Shown here: positions 5,824 to 13,086 of the stretch, piece by piece
Position numbering within the stretch: the first letter of the stretch is position 1
Layout of the letters: each line of letters starts with the position of its first letter
Assembly (NCBI GenBank): GCA_037190665.1
Contig: JBBCJT010000078.1
Coordinates: forward strand, 1-14,990
From: JBBCJT01 sp037190665
Lineage (GTDB): Bacteria; Pseudomonadota; Alphaproteobacteria; Acetobacterales; Acetobacteraceae
Direction of reading: 5' to 3'
DNA: 14,990 nt
Made by a program: the position numbers and the translations under genes
Notes under the pieces: model-generated
Seen by the model: only the letters and a program-made list of their open reading frames with translations
What the model was told of the DNA's origin: nothing
Database searches by the model: none

Positions 5824-5851
5824 ACCATACCGCATATGGGACGGACGTCAC
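5824..5851 (-). promoter_or_regulatory. Candidate promoter of the glycine-rich membrane protein gene
   Basis: On the minus strand, GTGACG (5851-5846) and TATGGT (5829-5824) each match 4 of 6 consensus positions of the -35 and -10 elements, with 16-base spacing. A start site would fall around 5817, about 20 bases before the ATG at 5796. The gap 5797-6090 otherwise holds the palindrome and the short leader ORF described separately. Confidence 0.45.
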
Positions 5852-5979
5852 ACCCTAAGCGCAATGGCGGGCCGCCCGTCTCCGACCGACGGCTCGACAC
5901 CCGGTGCGTATGACGCCACTTTCCTCGTGGGTTGTGCCGGATGATGGACCGACCACGGTGTCTTGCTCGAGGTTCCGGC

Positions 5980-5991
5980 AATGCATGCATT
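5980..5991. promoter_or_regulatory. 12-bp perfect palindrome, possible operator, upstream of the isomerase gene
   Basis: AATGCATGCATT is a perfect palindrome with six A/T pairs inside a GC-rich gap. It covers the start codon (5981-5983) of the 36-codon leader ORF that ends on the isomerase start. A DNA-binding dimer here could block transcription into the isomerase gene. A local hairpin could alternatively cover the leader ORF's start. No specific regulator family is recognised. Confidence 0.35.
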
Positions 5992-6091
5992 CTTCAATCC
6001 CGACCTGCCCGTCATCGGCCGGGGCTGGTCCGCACAGGCCAGCCCTTTCTCCCTGTCACCCATGATGGCCTCAGGCACAGCGGCCGGCTGA
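5981..6091 (+). CDS. Possible 36-residue leader ORF coupled to the isomerase gene
   Basis: An ATG at 5981 with GAGG eight bases upstream opens a 36-codon frame (MHAFFNPDLPVIGRG...MASGTAAG). It ends at a TGA whose last base is the first base of the downstream ATG (TGATG, 6089-6093). This arrangement is typical of translational coupling and would explain why the isomerase start itself has no good ribosome-binding site. The peptide resembles nothing I recognise and shows no signal peptide or membrane segment. It is in a different frame from the isomerase, so it is not a missed N-terminus. It may be a chance ORF; the ribosome-binding site and exact overlap are the only support. Confidence 0.35.
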   Translation: MHAFFNPDLPVIGRGWSAQASPFSLSPMMASGTAAG

Positions 6092-6825
6092 TGGAACGTC
6101 TCGCGAACGGCCGCTTCATCGGCCAGCTCGTGCCCTCCTCGAACCGCACGGTGGAGCGCACGACGGAAGCGCTGCTGCGGGACTATCCCGGACTCGCCTC
6201 CTGCTACTCCCGCATCGCCTACCGGCCGGATGGCAGCGGCCAGCCGGAGGGAGGCTACGACGAGCCCGCGGTGCTGGCAGCGGCGGAGATGCTGGTCCAC
6301 GCGGAGGTCGAGGCCATCTGCTGGAACGGCACCAAGGGTGCGATCGACGGCTTCCAGATCGACCGCGACCTGTGTGGCCGGATGACGGCACGGCTGGGCG
6401 TACCTGTCACCAGCGTATCGCTCGACATTCTGGAGATCCTGCGACGGCTCGGCGCAGCGAAGATCGCACTGGTCTCGCAAGGCATGGCGCCGCGTGCGCA
6501 ACGCATCGCGGAGCGGTTCAGCGAACAGGGGTTCCCGACCGTCGCGGCGTGCGGCCTCGGGATCACCTCGAACCTCGAAGGCGCGAAAATCAGCGCCGGG
6601 ACGCTGAACGAGGCCGTACGCGGCTGCGTGACGGAAGCTGCGCCGGATGCGGTGCTGATCTGGGGCACCAACATCCCCGGCCTGCCCGTGGTGCCGGCGC
6701 TGGAGGCGGAGTTTGGCGTCGCGGTGATCGATTCCTGCTCGGTCGGCATCTGGGGATGCCTCGCGGCCCTGGGCCTGCCCGGCACGCCGCTGGCCGCGCA
6801 TGGCAGGATATTCGGCCTGCTGTAG
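6091..6825 (+). CDS. Maleate isomerase / Asp-Glu racemase superfamily protein
   Basis: This 244-residue protein has the two-domain pattern of the Asp/Glu racemase superfamily, closest by eye to maleate cis-trans isomerases and arylmalonate decarboxylases. It opens with IGQLVPSSNRTVE (10-23), the substrate-binding Asn motif of that branch. Cys77 in AICWNGTKG is the candidate first catalytic cysteine, and Cys216 in DSCSVGIWGC the candidate second, in the matching half of the pseudo-dimer. With both cysteines a cofactor-independent isomerase or racemase is more likely than a decarboxylase, but the substrate is open. The ATG at 6091 gives the usual length with nine residues before the first strand; a longer reading from 5932 adds a non-family stretch. 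The gene converges on the TctC receptor gene with 16 bases between them. A link to dicarboxylate metabolism is inference. Confidence 0.82.
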   Translation: MERLANGRFIGQLVPSSNRTVERTTEALLRDYPGLASCYSRIAYRPDGSGQPEGGYDEPAVLAAAEMLVHAEVEAICWNGTKGAIDGFQIDRDLCGRMTARLGVPVTSVSLDILEILRRLGAAKIALVSQGMAPRAQRIAERFSEQGFPTVAACGLGITSNLEGAKISAGTLNEAVRGCVTEAAPDAVLIWGTNIPGLPVVPALEAEFGVAVIDSCSVGIWGCLAALGLPGTPLAAHGRIFGLL

Positions 6826-6841
6826 ACCTCGGGGCCGAAGC

Positions 6842-7819
6842 TTACTGCCGCTCTATCCCCGCACGGTCGATGATGTTGTTCCACAGGGCGATGTCGGTCT
6901 GGAGCAGACGCGCCATCTCCTCCGGCGAATTCGTGCCCGCCTCCACACCGAGTTCGAGCAGCCGTGCCTGCACCGCCGGTCTGCTGACGATCTCGCGGAT
7001 ATTGGCGTTGAGCAGCGCAACGGTGTCTGCCGGCGTTCCGGCCGGCGCGAAGATCGCATTCCACCCGTCCATCACGCAGTCGGGGTAGCCGCTCTCGCTG
7101 ATCGTCGGCACGTCCGGCAGCAAGCGCGAACGGCGCTTGCCGGTACTGGCGAGGACACGGACCGTGCCGGCCTTGATCTCTCCGGCAGCGGCACCGTAGC
7201 TCTCGATCGCGAGATCGATATCGCGGCGTCGCAGCGCCGTCAGGACTTCCGGGCTCGTGCGGAACGGAACCAGCGTGATGGGGAGGTTCGAGGCGAGCCG
7301 GAACATCTCCCCGGTCAGATACTGGGTACTTCCCGCCGTCAGCGTGCCGATGGTGAGCGGGTCCGACGATCTGCGCCCGGCGAGGTCCGCCATACCGCGT
7401 ATCGGCCCGTCGCCGGGGGCCACCAGCAGCGCGTCGAAGAATGCCATCGAGGAGACGGGCGTGAACTGCCCGACGGGATCGAATGGCAGGTTGCGGAACA
7501 GGGCCTTGCTGATGGCGGTTCCCGAGGTGAACACGATCAGCGTGTGCCCGTCCGCCGCCGCACTCGCCGCGGCCTGCGCCGCAAGCGCGCCGCCGGCCCC
7601 GGGCCGGTTGTCGACGACGACCTGCTGGCCGAGCCGGTCGCCCAGCTCCTGCGCCACGGTGCGCACGATGATGTCCGCGAGCCCGCCGGGCCCGAAGCCG
7701 ATGACGATCCGGATCGGGCGGGTCGGGTAGGCCAGGGCGGCCCCGGAGGCGAGGCCGACGGCGAGGCCGGATCCGAGCAGGCAACGACGCGTCAGTCTCG
7801 CCTTCTGAGCCATGAGCAT
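6842..7819 (-). CDS. Tripartite tricarboxylate transporter substrate-binding protein (Bug/TctC family)
   Basis: This 325-residue periplasmic receptor belongs to the Bug/TctC family, which binds carboxylates and related small molecules. Residues 1-30 form a signal peptide with twin arginines (LTRRCLLGSG), a hydrophobic core and an ALA-type cleavage site before YPTRP, so Tat export is possible. The mature start YPTRPIRIVIGFGPGG, then VVVDNRPGAGG (67-77), the GHTL turn (91-94) and DVPTISESGYP (236-246) are family hallmarks. The ATG at 7819 follows a GGGGAGAGAAG purine run; an ATG at 7813 is an equally possible start. No TctA or TctB membrane genes are in the window, so the receptor must share a distant transporter or act in sensing. 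It diverges from the dehydratase gene. The ligand cannot be read from sequence. Confidence 0.93.
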   Translation of the reverse strand: MLMAQKARLTRRCLLGSGLAVGLASGAALAYPTRPIRIVIGFGPGGLADIIVRTVAQELGDRLGQQVVVDNRPGAGGALAAQAAASAAADGHTLIVFTSGTAISKALFRNLPFDPVGQFTPVSSMAFFDALLVAPGDGPIRGMADLAGRRSSDPLTIGTLTAGSTQYLTGEMFRLASNLPITLVPFRTSPEVLTALRRRDIDLAIESYGAAAGEIKAGTVRVLASTGKRRSRLLPDVPTISESGYPDCVMDGWNAIFAPAGTPADTVALLNANIREIVSRPAVQARLLELGVEAGTNSPEEMARLLQTDIALWNNIIDRAGIERQ

Positions 7820-7861
7820 CGCCACTTCTCTCCCCGATCGGACGCCGTCTCGCGGCTGTCC

Positions 7862-7889
7862 GCTTGTGTAAGCAGGCCTCACGCTAGCG
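7862..7889. promoter_or_regulatory. Short dyads in the TctC / dehydratase divergent region
   Basis: The 199-base gap 7820-8018 lies between two divergent genes and must hold both promoters, though no clear -35/-10 pair stands out. It contains GCTT-gtgt-AAGC (7862-7873) and the 8-bp palindrome CGCTAGCG (7882-7889), 8 bases apart. These may be operator sites for coordinated control of the receptor and dehydratase genes. Short dyads arise often by chance, so this is weak evidence. Confidence 0.2.
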
Positions 7890-8018
7890 CCGCGCCTTCG
7901 TTCCGGTCCACAGCGCGCCGTCCGGATCTGACCCGCGGGACGTGCCGCCGCTTGTCCGGCCCTCGCGAACCCGATGGCGCCCCTTCTACGTTGCCCTCAG
8001 GGCTGGGATAGTCCGCCC

Positions 8019-9719
8019 ATGGACAAGCCACGCCCGCACGGCCTCGCCCGCAACGCCGCCGGCTATGGCGACACGGATTTCGCGCTGTACCTGCGCCGGT
8101 CCTTCGCCAAGTCGATGGGCTACTCCCAGCGCATGCTGGACAAGCCCGTGATCGGCATCGCGGACACGCGCTCCGGCTTCAACAACTGCCACCGCACGGT
8201 GCCGGAACTGGTCGCCGCCGCCGAACGCGGCGTGCTGGAAGCGGGCGGACTGCCCCTGCCCTTTCCCACCACCAGCCTGTGCGAGCCGTTCCTGCATCCG
8301 ACCTCGATGCACTACCGGAACCTGATGGCCCTCGACACGGAGGCGATGCTGCGCGCCCAGCCGATGGACGCGGCGATCCTCGTCGGCGGCTGCGACAAGA
8401 CCGTGCCGGCGCAACTCATGGCCGCCGCCAGCCTCGACATTCCGGTCGTGCAGCTCGTCACCGGGCCGATGCTCGCCACACGCTTCCAGGGCGAGAGGCT
8501 GTCCGCCTGCACCGACTGCCGCCGCTACTGGGGCCGCTATCGCGCGGGCGAGGTCAGCGCCGAGCGCATCGGCGAGATCGAGGGCAACCTCGCCACCACC
8601 GCCGGCACCTGCGGCGTGATGGGCACCGCGTCCACCATGGCCTGCATCGCCGCGGCACTCGGCTTCATGCCGCTCGCCGCCGCCTCCATCCCGGCGGTGC
8701 TGGCCGACCGGCTGCGCGCGGCGGAGGACGCCGGGCGCATCGCGATGAACTTCCTCGCCCGCCCGATACGCCCGGGGGAGATCCTCACCCCGGACTCGGT
8801 CGAGAACGCACTGCGCGTGCTGCTCGCGCTCGGCGGGTCCACCAACGCGCTGATCCACCTCACCGCCATCGCCGGCCGCCGCGGCATCCGCATCGACCTG
8901 AACCGGCTGAACGAGCTATCGGACACCACGCCAGTGCTGGTCGATCTGAAGCCGACCGGCGAGGGGTACATGGAGGATTTCCACAGCGCGGGCGGCATGC
9001 CGGCGCTGATGTGGGAGTTGCGGGACCTGCTGCACCTCGACTGCATCGACGTGACCGGCACGCCCCTGCGCGAACGGCTGCGCGAGCCGGCGTTCGTGGA
9101 CCGCACGTATATCCGCGCCGCGTCCGATCCGGTCTCGCCGGTGGGCGGCATCGTCGCGCTGTTCGGCTCGCTCGCCCCGCGCGGGGCCATCCTCAAGCGC
9201 AGCGCCGCCACGCCCGCGCTGTTCGAACGCACCGCGCGCGCCGTGGTGTTCGACAACCCGGAGGACATGGGGCGGCGGATCGACGACCCCGATCTGGACG
9301 TCACGCCGGACGACATGCTGGTGCTGAAGAACGCCGGCCCGCGCACGCCCGCCGGCATGCCGGAGGCAGGCTATTTGCCGATCCCGAAGAAGCTGCTGCG
9401 CGCCGGCGTGAAGGACATGCTGCGCCTGTCCGACTGCCGCATGTCCGGCACCGCCTTCGGCACGATCGTACTGCATGTCGCGCCCGAAGCCGCGGCCGGC
9501 GGGCCGCTGGCGCTGATCCACAGCGGCGACCGCGTGCGCCTGTCGGTGGCGGAGCGGCGGCTCGACCTGCTGGTGGAGGACGATGAACTCGGCCGCCGGC
9601 GGGAGGCATGGCGGCCGCCGGCGCTGCCCGTGCGCGGGTGGGACCGGATCGTCGCCGACCAGGTGCTGCAGGCGGATGAAGGATGCGATCTGGCGGTGAT
9701 GCGACCTGATGGCGCCTGA
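8019..9719 (+). CDS. IlvD/Edd-family dehydratase, sugar-acid (aldonate) dehydratase type
   Basis: This 566-residue protein is a complete IlvD/Edd dehydratase. Such enzymes remove water from dihydroxy acids or aldonates using an Fe-S cluster and Mg2+. Candidate cluster ligands are Cys57 (FNNCH), Cys125 (GGCDKT) and Cys198 (GTCGVMGTASTM). Asp126 and Lys127 fit the metal-binding site and the carbamylated lysine, and Ser476 in DCRMSGTAFGT fits the catalytic serine. The stretches GPMLATRFQGER, LGGSTNALIH and MVLKNAG-like MLVLKNAG resemble the L-arabinonate/xylonate dehydratase branch more than branched-chain-amino-acid IlvD. An extra Cys164-x-x-Cys167 pair lies beside the active-site region. The ATG at 8019 gives the family length; the ribosome-binding site is weak (GGGATAG). 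The stop overlaps the start of the next gene by 11 bases. The actual sugar acid is not known. Confidence 0.88.
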   Translation: MDKPRPHGLARNAAGYGDTDFALYLRRSFAKSMGYSQRMLDKPVIGIADTRSGFNNCHRTVPELVAAAERGVLEAGGLPLPFPTTSLCEPFLHPTSMHYRNLMALDTEAMLRAQPMDAAILVGGCDKTVPAQLMAAASLDIPVVQLVTGPMLATRFQGERLSACTDCRRYWGRYRAGEVSAERIGEIEGNLATTAGTCGVMGTASTMACIAAALGFMPLAAASIPAVLADRLRAAEDAGRIAMNFLARPIRPGEILTPDSVENALRVLLALGGSTNALIHLTAIAGRRGIRIDLNRLNELSDTTPVLVDLKPTGEGYMEDFHSAGGMPALMWELRDLLHLDCIDVTGTPLRERLREPAFVDRTYIRAASDPVSPVGGIVALFGSLAPRGAILKRSAATPALFERTARAVVFDNPEDMGRRIDDPDLDVTPDDMLVLKNAGPRTPAGMPEAGYLPIPKKLLRAGVKDMLRLSDCRMSGTAFGTIVLHVAPEAAAGGPLALIHSGDRVRLSVAERRLDLLVEDDELGRRREAWRPPALPVRGWDRIVADQVLQADEGCDLAVMRPDGA

Positions 9720-10596
9720 GACAGGGAACCACCCCTCCCCGAACGTCACTTCGCTGCGCGTCCATATCATCGGCGCCTCGGGCCGGTCCGGCACCGCGCT
9801 GGCCCGCGCGCTGCTCGGCGGCGGCGCCGAGGTGGTGCCGGTGGTGCGGGACCCCGCGCGCTGGGCGGCGACCGGCCTTGCGCCCGAACCCCGCCGTGCC
9901 GACCTGCGCGACGCCGCCGCGCTGTCCGCCGCGCTGCGGGACGCGACCGCCATCGCGTCTGCCGCCCATGCCCGGCACATCCCGGCGATCCTCGCCGCCG
10001 CGCCGCCTGCCGCGCGCTTCGCCTTCCTCGGCAGCACGCGGCGCTACACGCGCTGGCCGGATCCGCACGGCAACGGCGTGATCGCGGGCGAGACGGCTTT
10101 CCAGGCCTCCGGCCGGCCCGGATTCCTGCTGCATCCCACGATGATCTACGGCGCGGAGGGAGAGGATAACGTCCGCCGCCTCGCCGCCCTGCTGCGGCGG
10201 CTGCCGTTCGTGCCGCTGCCCGGCGGCGGGCGGGCGCTGGTGCAGCCCGTCTATCAGGACGACGTGACAGCCGCGCTGCTCGCGGCACTGACCGTGCCCG
10301 TCGCGGGGCCGGAGGTGCTGACCATCGCCGGTCCCACCGCCCTGCCCTACGCCGATTTCGTCCGCGCGGTCGCGGCCGCCGCGGGGCTTGGGCCGCCGCG
10401 GATCCTGCCCGTGCCGGCGATGCCGCTGATCGCGCTGTCGCCGCTGACCGTCCTGCCGCTGCTGCCGCGCATCCGTGCGGCCGAGATCCGCCGGCTGCTG
10501 GAGGACAAGGCCTTCGACATCGCCCCCGCCCGCGCCCGGCTCGGCTTCGATCCGCTGCCGCTCACGACAGGGCTTGCGCGCACCTTCGCCGCGTAG
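9709..10596 (+). CDS. Atypical SDR / NAD(P)-binding epimerase-like protein
   Basis: This 295-residue protein has an N-terminal NAD(P)-binding Rossmann motif GASGRSG (22-28) and the late-domain motifs HPTMIYG (142-148) and VQPVYQDDVTAAL (178-190), as in atypical extended SDR proteins of the NAD-epimerase/NDUFA9 group. The canonical YxxxK catalytic pair is not evident, since the segment at 108-116 reads GSTRRYTRW. It may therefore bind nucleotide without classic dehydrogenase chemistry. A proline/leucine-rich hydrophobic segment follows near residues 229-250. The ATG at 9709 overlaps the dehydratase gene by 11 bases, implying co-translation, although no strong ribosome-binding site is seen; about 16 residues precede the first strand. 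The overlap suggests a shared pathway, perhaps sugar-acid metabolism, but no specific reaction can be assigned. Confidence 0.8.
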   Translation: MAPETGNHPSPNVTSLRVHIIGASGRSGTALARALLGGGAEVVPVVRDPARWAATGLAPEPRRADLRDAAALSAALRDATAIASAAHARHIPAILAAAPPAARFAFLGSTRRYTRWPDPHGNGVIAGETAFQASGRPGFLLHPTMIYGAEGEDNVRRLAALLRRLPFVPLPGGGRALVQPVYQDDVTAALLAALTVPVAGPEVLTIAGPTALPYADFVRAVAAAAGLGPPRILPVPAMPLIALSPLTVLPLLPRIRAAEIRRLLEDKAFDIAPARARLGFDPLPLTTGLARTFAA

Positions 10597-10620
10597 GACG
10601 ACAGGCGCAGGAGGATCCCC

Positions 10621-11790
10621 ATGCCCATCATCAACCGCATCGCCGAATTCCACCCCGAGATGACCGAATGGCGGCAGGATTTCCACCGCCACCCGGAGCT
10701 CGCGCTGGAGGAAGTCCGCACCAGCGGCATCGTCGCCGACAAGCTGCGCGCGTTCGGCGTGGACGAGGTCGTCACCGGCATCGCGAAGACGGGCGTGGTC
10801 GGCGTGATCCGGGGCCGCAAGGGCGACCGCGCCATCGGCCTGCGCGCGGACATGGACGCGCTGCCCATCCTGGAGGAGACGGGCGCGGCCCACGCCTCCA
10901 CCGTGCCCGGCAAGATGCACGCCTGCGGCCATGACGGGCACACGACCATGCTGCTCGGCGCGGCCAAGTACCTTGCCGAGACGCGCAATTTCGACGGCAC
11001 CGTCTACGTGATCTTCCAGCCCGCGGAGGAGAACCTCGCCGGCGGCGAGATCATGGTGAAGGAGGGCCTGTTCGAGAAGTTCCCGATGGACATGGTCTTC
11101 GGGATGCACAACTGGCCGTCCCTGCCCGCCGGCACGTTCGGCCACCGCGTCGGGCCCGTGATGGCGGCGGTGGCGAACATCGAGATCCGCGTCACCGGCA
11201 AGGGCGCGCATGGCGCGCTGCCGCATAACGGCAACGACCCGATCGTGATCGCGGCCGCGATCGTGCAGGCGCTGCAGACCATCGTCGCGCGCAACGTCGA
11301 GGCGACGGAGTCCGGCGTGGTCACGATCGGCCACATCGAGGGCGGGCACATCTACAACGTGATTCCCGAGACCGTGCTGATGCGCGGCACCGCGCGCTGG
11401 TTCAAGCCGGAGGTCGGCGACATCCTGGAGACCAAGGTGCGCGAACTCGCCACCGGCATCGCCGCCGCCTTCGGCGCGACCGCCGAGGTGAAGTACACCC
11501 GCACCTATCCCGCGACCGTCAACGAAGCGGAGGCCACCGCGCTGACCGCCAAGGCGGCCGCCGCCGTCGCCGGCGAGGCGCGCACGAGCGAGCTGCCGAA
11601 GCCCACGATGGGCGGCGAGGACTTCGCCTTCATGCTGAACGCCAAGCAGGGCAGCTACATCATGCTCGGCGGCGGACGCACCGATTCGGACCCGCAGCCG
11701 CACCATCCGAAGTACGACTTCAACGACGAGATCCTGCCCGTCGGCGCGTCCTACTGGGCGACGCTCGCCGAGCAGATCCTGCGCAAGTGA
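10621..11790 (+). CDS. M20 family metallohydrolase, N-acyl-amino-acid amidohydrolase (HipO-like)
   Basis: This 389-residue cytoplasmic enzyme belongs to the M20D amidohydrolases (hippurate hydrolase, IAA-amino-acid hydrolase, N-acetyl-diaminopimelate deacetylase). It hydrolyses amide bonds of N-acylated amino acids using two metal ions. Metal and catalytic residues are in place: the RRDFHxHPEL-like opening RQDFHRHPEL (18-27), Asp77/Asp79 region RADMDALP, Cys102 and His104 in ACGHDGHT, Glu136-Glu137 in PAEEN, His163 in GMHNWP, and His361/His362 in PHHPKYDFND. The dimerisation insert begins near residue 181. The start has an excellent AGGAGG six bases upstream. It follows the SDR-like gene by 24 bases and overlaps the next M20 gene by 4 bases. 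The exact acyl substrate is unknown. Confidence 0.94.
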   Translation: MPIINRIAEFHPEMTEWRQDFHRHPELALEEVRTSGIVADKLRAFGVDEVVTGIAKTGVVGVIRGRKGDRAIGLRADMDALPILEETGAAHASTVPGKMHACGHDGHTTMLLGAAKYLAETRNFDGTVYVIFQPAEENLAGGEIMVKEGLFEKFPMDMVFGMHNWPSLPAGTFGHRVGPVMAAVANIEIRVTGKGAHGALPHNGNDPIVIAAAIVQALQTIVARNVEATESGVVTIGHIEGGHIYNVIPETVLMRGTARWFKPEVGDILETKVRELATGIAAAFGATAEVKYTRTYPATVNEAEATALTAKAAAAVAGEARTSELPKPTMGGEDFAFMLNAKQGSYIMLGGGRTDSDPQPHHPKYDFNDEILPVGASYWATLAEQILRK

Positions 11791-13085
11791 GCGGCCCCGC
11801 CGCGAACGATGCGGGCGTGCACGGCGCGGCGGGCGATCCCGTCCGCGCCGGGCTGCTCGCACGGCTCGCGGCGGAACGCGAGGCGCTGATCGCGCTGCTG
11901 CAGCAATTGCTGCGGGCGCGATCGGCCAACCCGCCGGGCGACACGACACCGGCCGCCGCCTGCCTGACCGGCTTCCTCGACGCGGAGGGCGCGCCCTGGC
12001 GCATCGCCGCCGCACAGCCGCAGATGCCCAACATCGTCGCGAGCTTCGCGGGGGCACGGCCGGGGCGGCATCTGGTGCTGAACGGGCATATCGACGTGTT
12101 CCCGCCCTTCGATGAATCCGGCTGGTCCGGCGACCGGCGCGACGGGCGCATCTATGGCCGCGGCGCGGTGGACATGAAGACCGGCACGCTCGCGAGCACG
12201 GTGGCCTATGCGTGGCTGCATCGCGTGCGCGCCGACCTGCGCGGGAAGCTGACCCTGACCGCCGTCTCCGACGAGGAAAGCGGCGGCCGCTGGGGCACGC
12301 GCTACCTGTTCGAGACGATGCCGGATGCGGTTCGCGGCGATTGCTGCCTGAACGGCGAGCCGTCCGGCCTGAACAACATCCGCTTCATGGAGAAGGGCAC
12401 GCTGCGGATGGTCGTCGGCGTGCGCGCGCCGGGCGGCCATGGCGGCTATCCGCACCTGTCGCGCAATCCGAACAAGGTGATGGCCGCGCTGATCGCCGAA
12501 TTCGATCGCCGCTTCCACATGCGGGAAACGGTGCTGCCCGAAGCGGTCTCCCGCGTGCTGACCTCGCCGGAGGCGGTCGCGGTGCTGGAAGCCGGACTCG
12601 GCGCCGGCGCGGCCGAGGTGGTGCGGCGGATGACCTTCAATCCCGGGCTGGTACGCGGCGGGCTGAAGGTGAACCAGATCCCGCACGAGGCGGTCGCCGA
12701 ATTCGACCTGCGCATCCCCGTCGGCATCGACCGCGACACGGTGCTGGAGGAGGCACGTGCGGTCTGCGCAGCGCACGACGCCACGCTGGAGGTGATCGAG
12801 GCGCATTCCTACCCGGGCAGCATGGCCGATCCGGAGCACGAGATGGTGCGGATCATCGCGGACAACGCCGAGGCCGTGACCGGCAGGCGCCCGGTGCCGA
12901 TGTCCTCGCTCGGCGGGTCTGACAGCCGCTACTGGCGCTACGAGGGCGTGCCCGCCTACCTGTACGGCCCCTCGCCCGTGTCGATGGGCCGCGGCGACGA
13001 GCACGTGACGGAGGAGGAGTTCCTCGCCGTGGTGCGCGTGCATCTTCTGTCAGCGTACGACTACCTCCAGGCCTCGCCGGGGTAG
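11787..13085 (+). CDS. M20 family deacylase, ArgE/DapE type
   Basis: This 432-residue metallohydrolase belongs to the ArgE/DapE/ACY1 branch of M20, distinct from its neighbour's HipO branch. Metal and catalytic residues are visible: His101 and Asp103 in NGHIDVFP, the bridging Asp129 in GRGAVDMKTG, Glu163-Glu164 in SDEESGG, a further acidic ligand Glu191 in NGEPSG, and His406 in GDEHVTEEE. The dimerisation domain begins near residue 208 and contains GGHGGYPHLS. It should remove an acyl or formyl group from an amino acid or cleave a small peptide. Translation most likely starts at a GTG (11787) that overlaps the preceding stop as GTGA, giving tight coupling; no separate ribosome-binding site is needed. 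Its stop is a single base from the stop of the convergent peptide ABC gene. True arginine-pathway ArgE is less likely in this setting. Confidence 0.9.
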   Translation: MSGPAANDAGVHGAAGDPVRAGLLARLAAEREALIALLQQLLRARSANPPGDTTPAAACLTGFLDAEGAPWRIAAAQPQMPNIVASFAGARPGRHLVLNGHIDVFPPFDESGWSGDRRDGRIYGRGAVDMKTGTLASTVAYAWLHRVRADLRGKLTLTAVSDEESGGRWGTRYLFETMPDAVRGDCCLNGEPSGLNNIRFMEKGTLRMVVGVRAPGGHGGYPHLSRNPNKVMAALIAEFDRRFHMRETVLPEAVSRVLTSPEAVAVLEAGLGAGAAEVVRRMTFNPGLVRGGLKVNQIPHEAVAEFDLRIPVGIDRDTVLEEARAVCAAHDATLEVIEAHSYPGSMADPEHEMVRIIADNAEAVTGRRPVPMSSLGGSDSRYWRYEGVPAYLYGPSPVSMGRGDEHVTEEEFLAVVRVHLLSAYDYLQASPG

Positions 13086-13086
13086 T

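Noticed and set aside
5932..6090. An extended N-terminus for the isomerase from 5932
   Set aside because: The extra 53 residues are Arg/Cys-rich and do not resemble the family, whose proteins begin just before the IGQLVPSSN strand.
6255..7784. A 509-codon minus-strand frame across the isomerase and TctC genes
   Set aside because: It is out of frame with TctC and antisense to the isomerase; the protein shows only basic, proline-rich composition.
9301..12057. A 918-codon open frame on the minus strand across the dehydratase, SDR and M20 genes
   Set aside because: Its translation is Arg/Gly/His/Ala-rich with no recognisable domain, and it is antisense to four well-supported genes. Long antisense frames are expected at this GC content.
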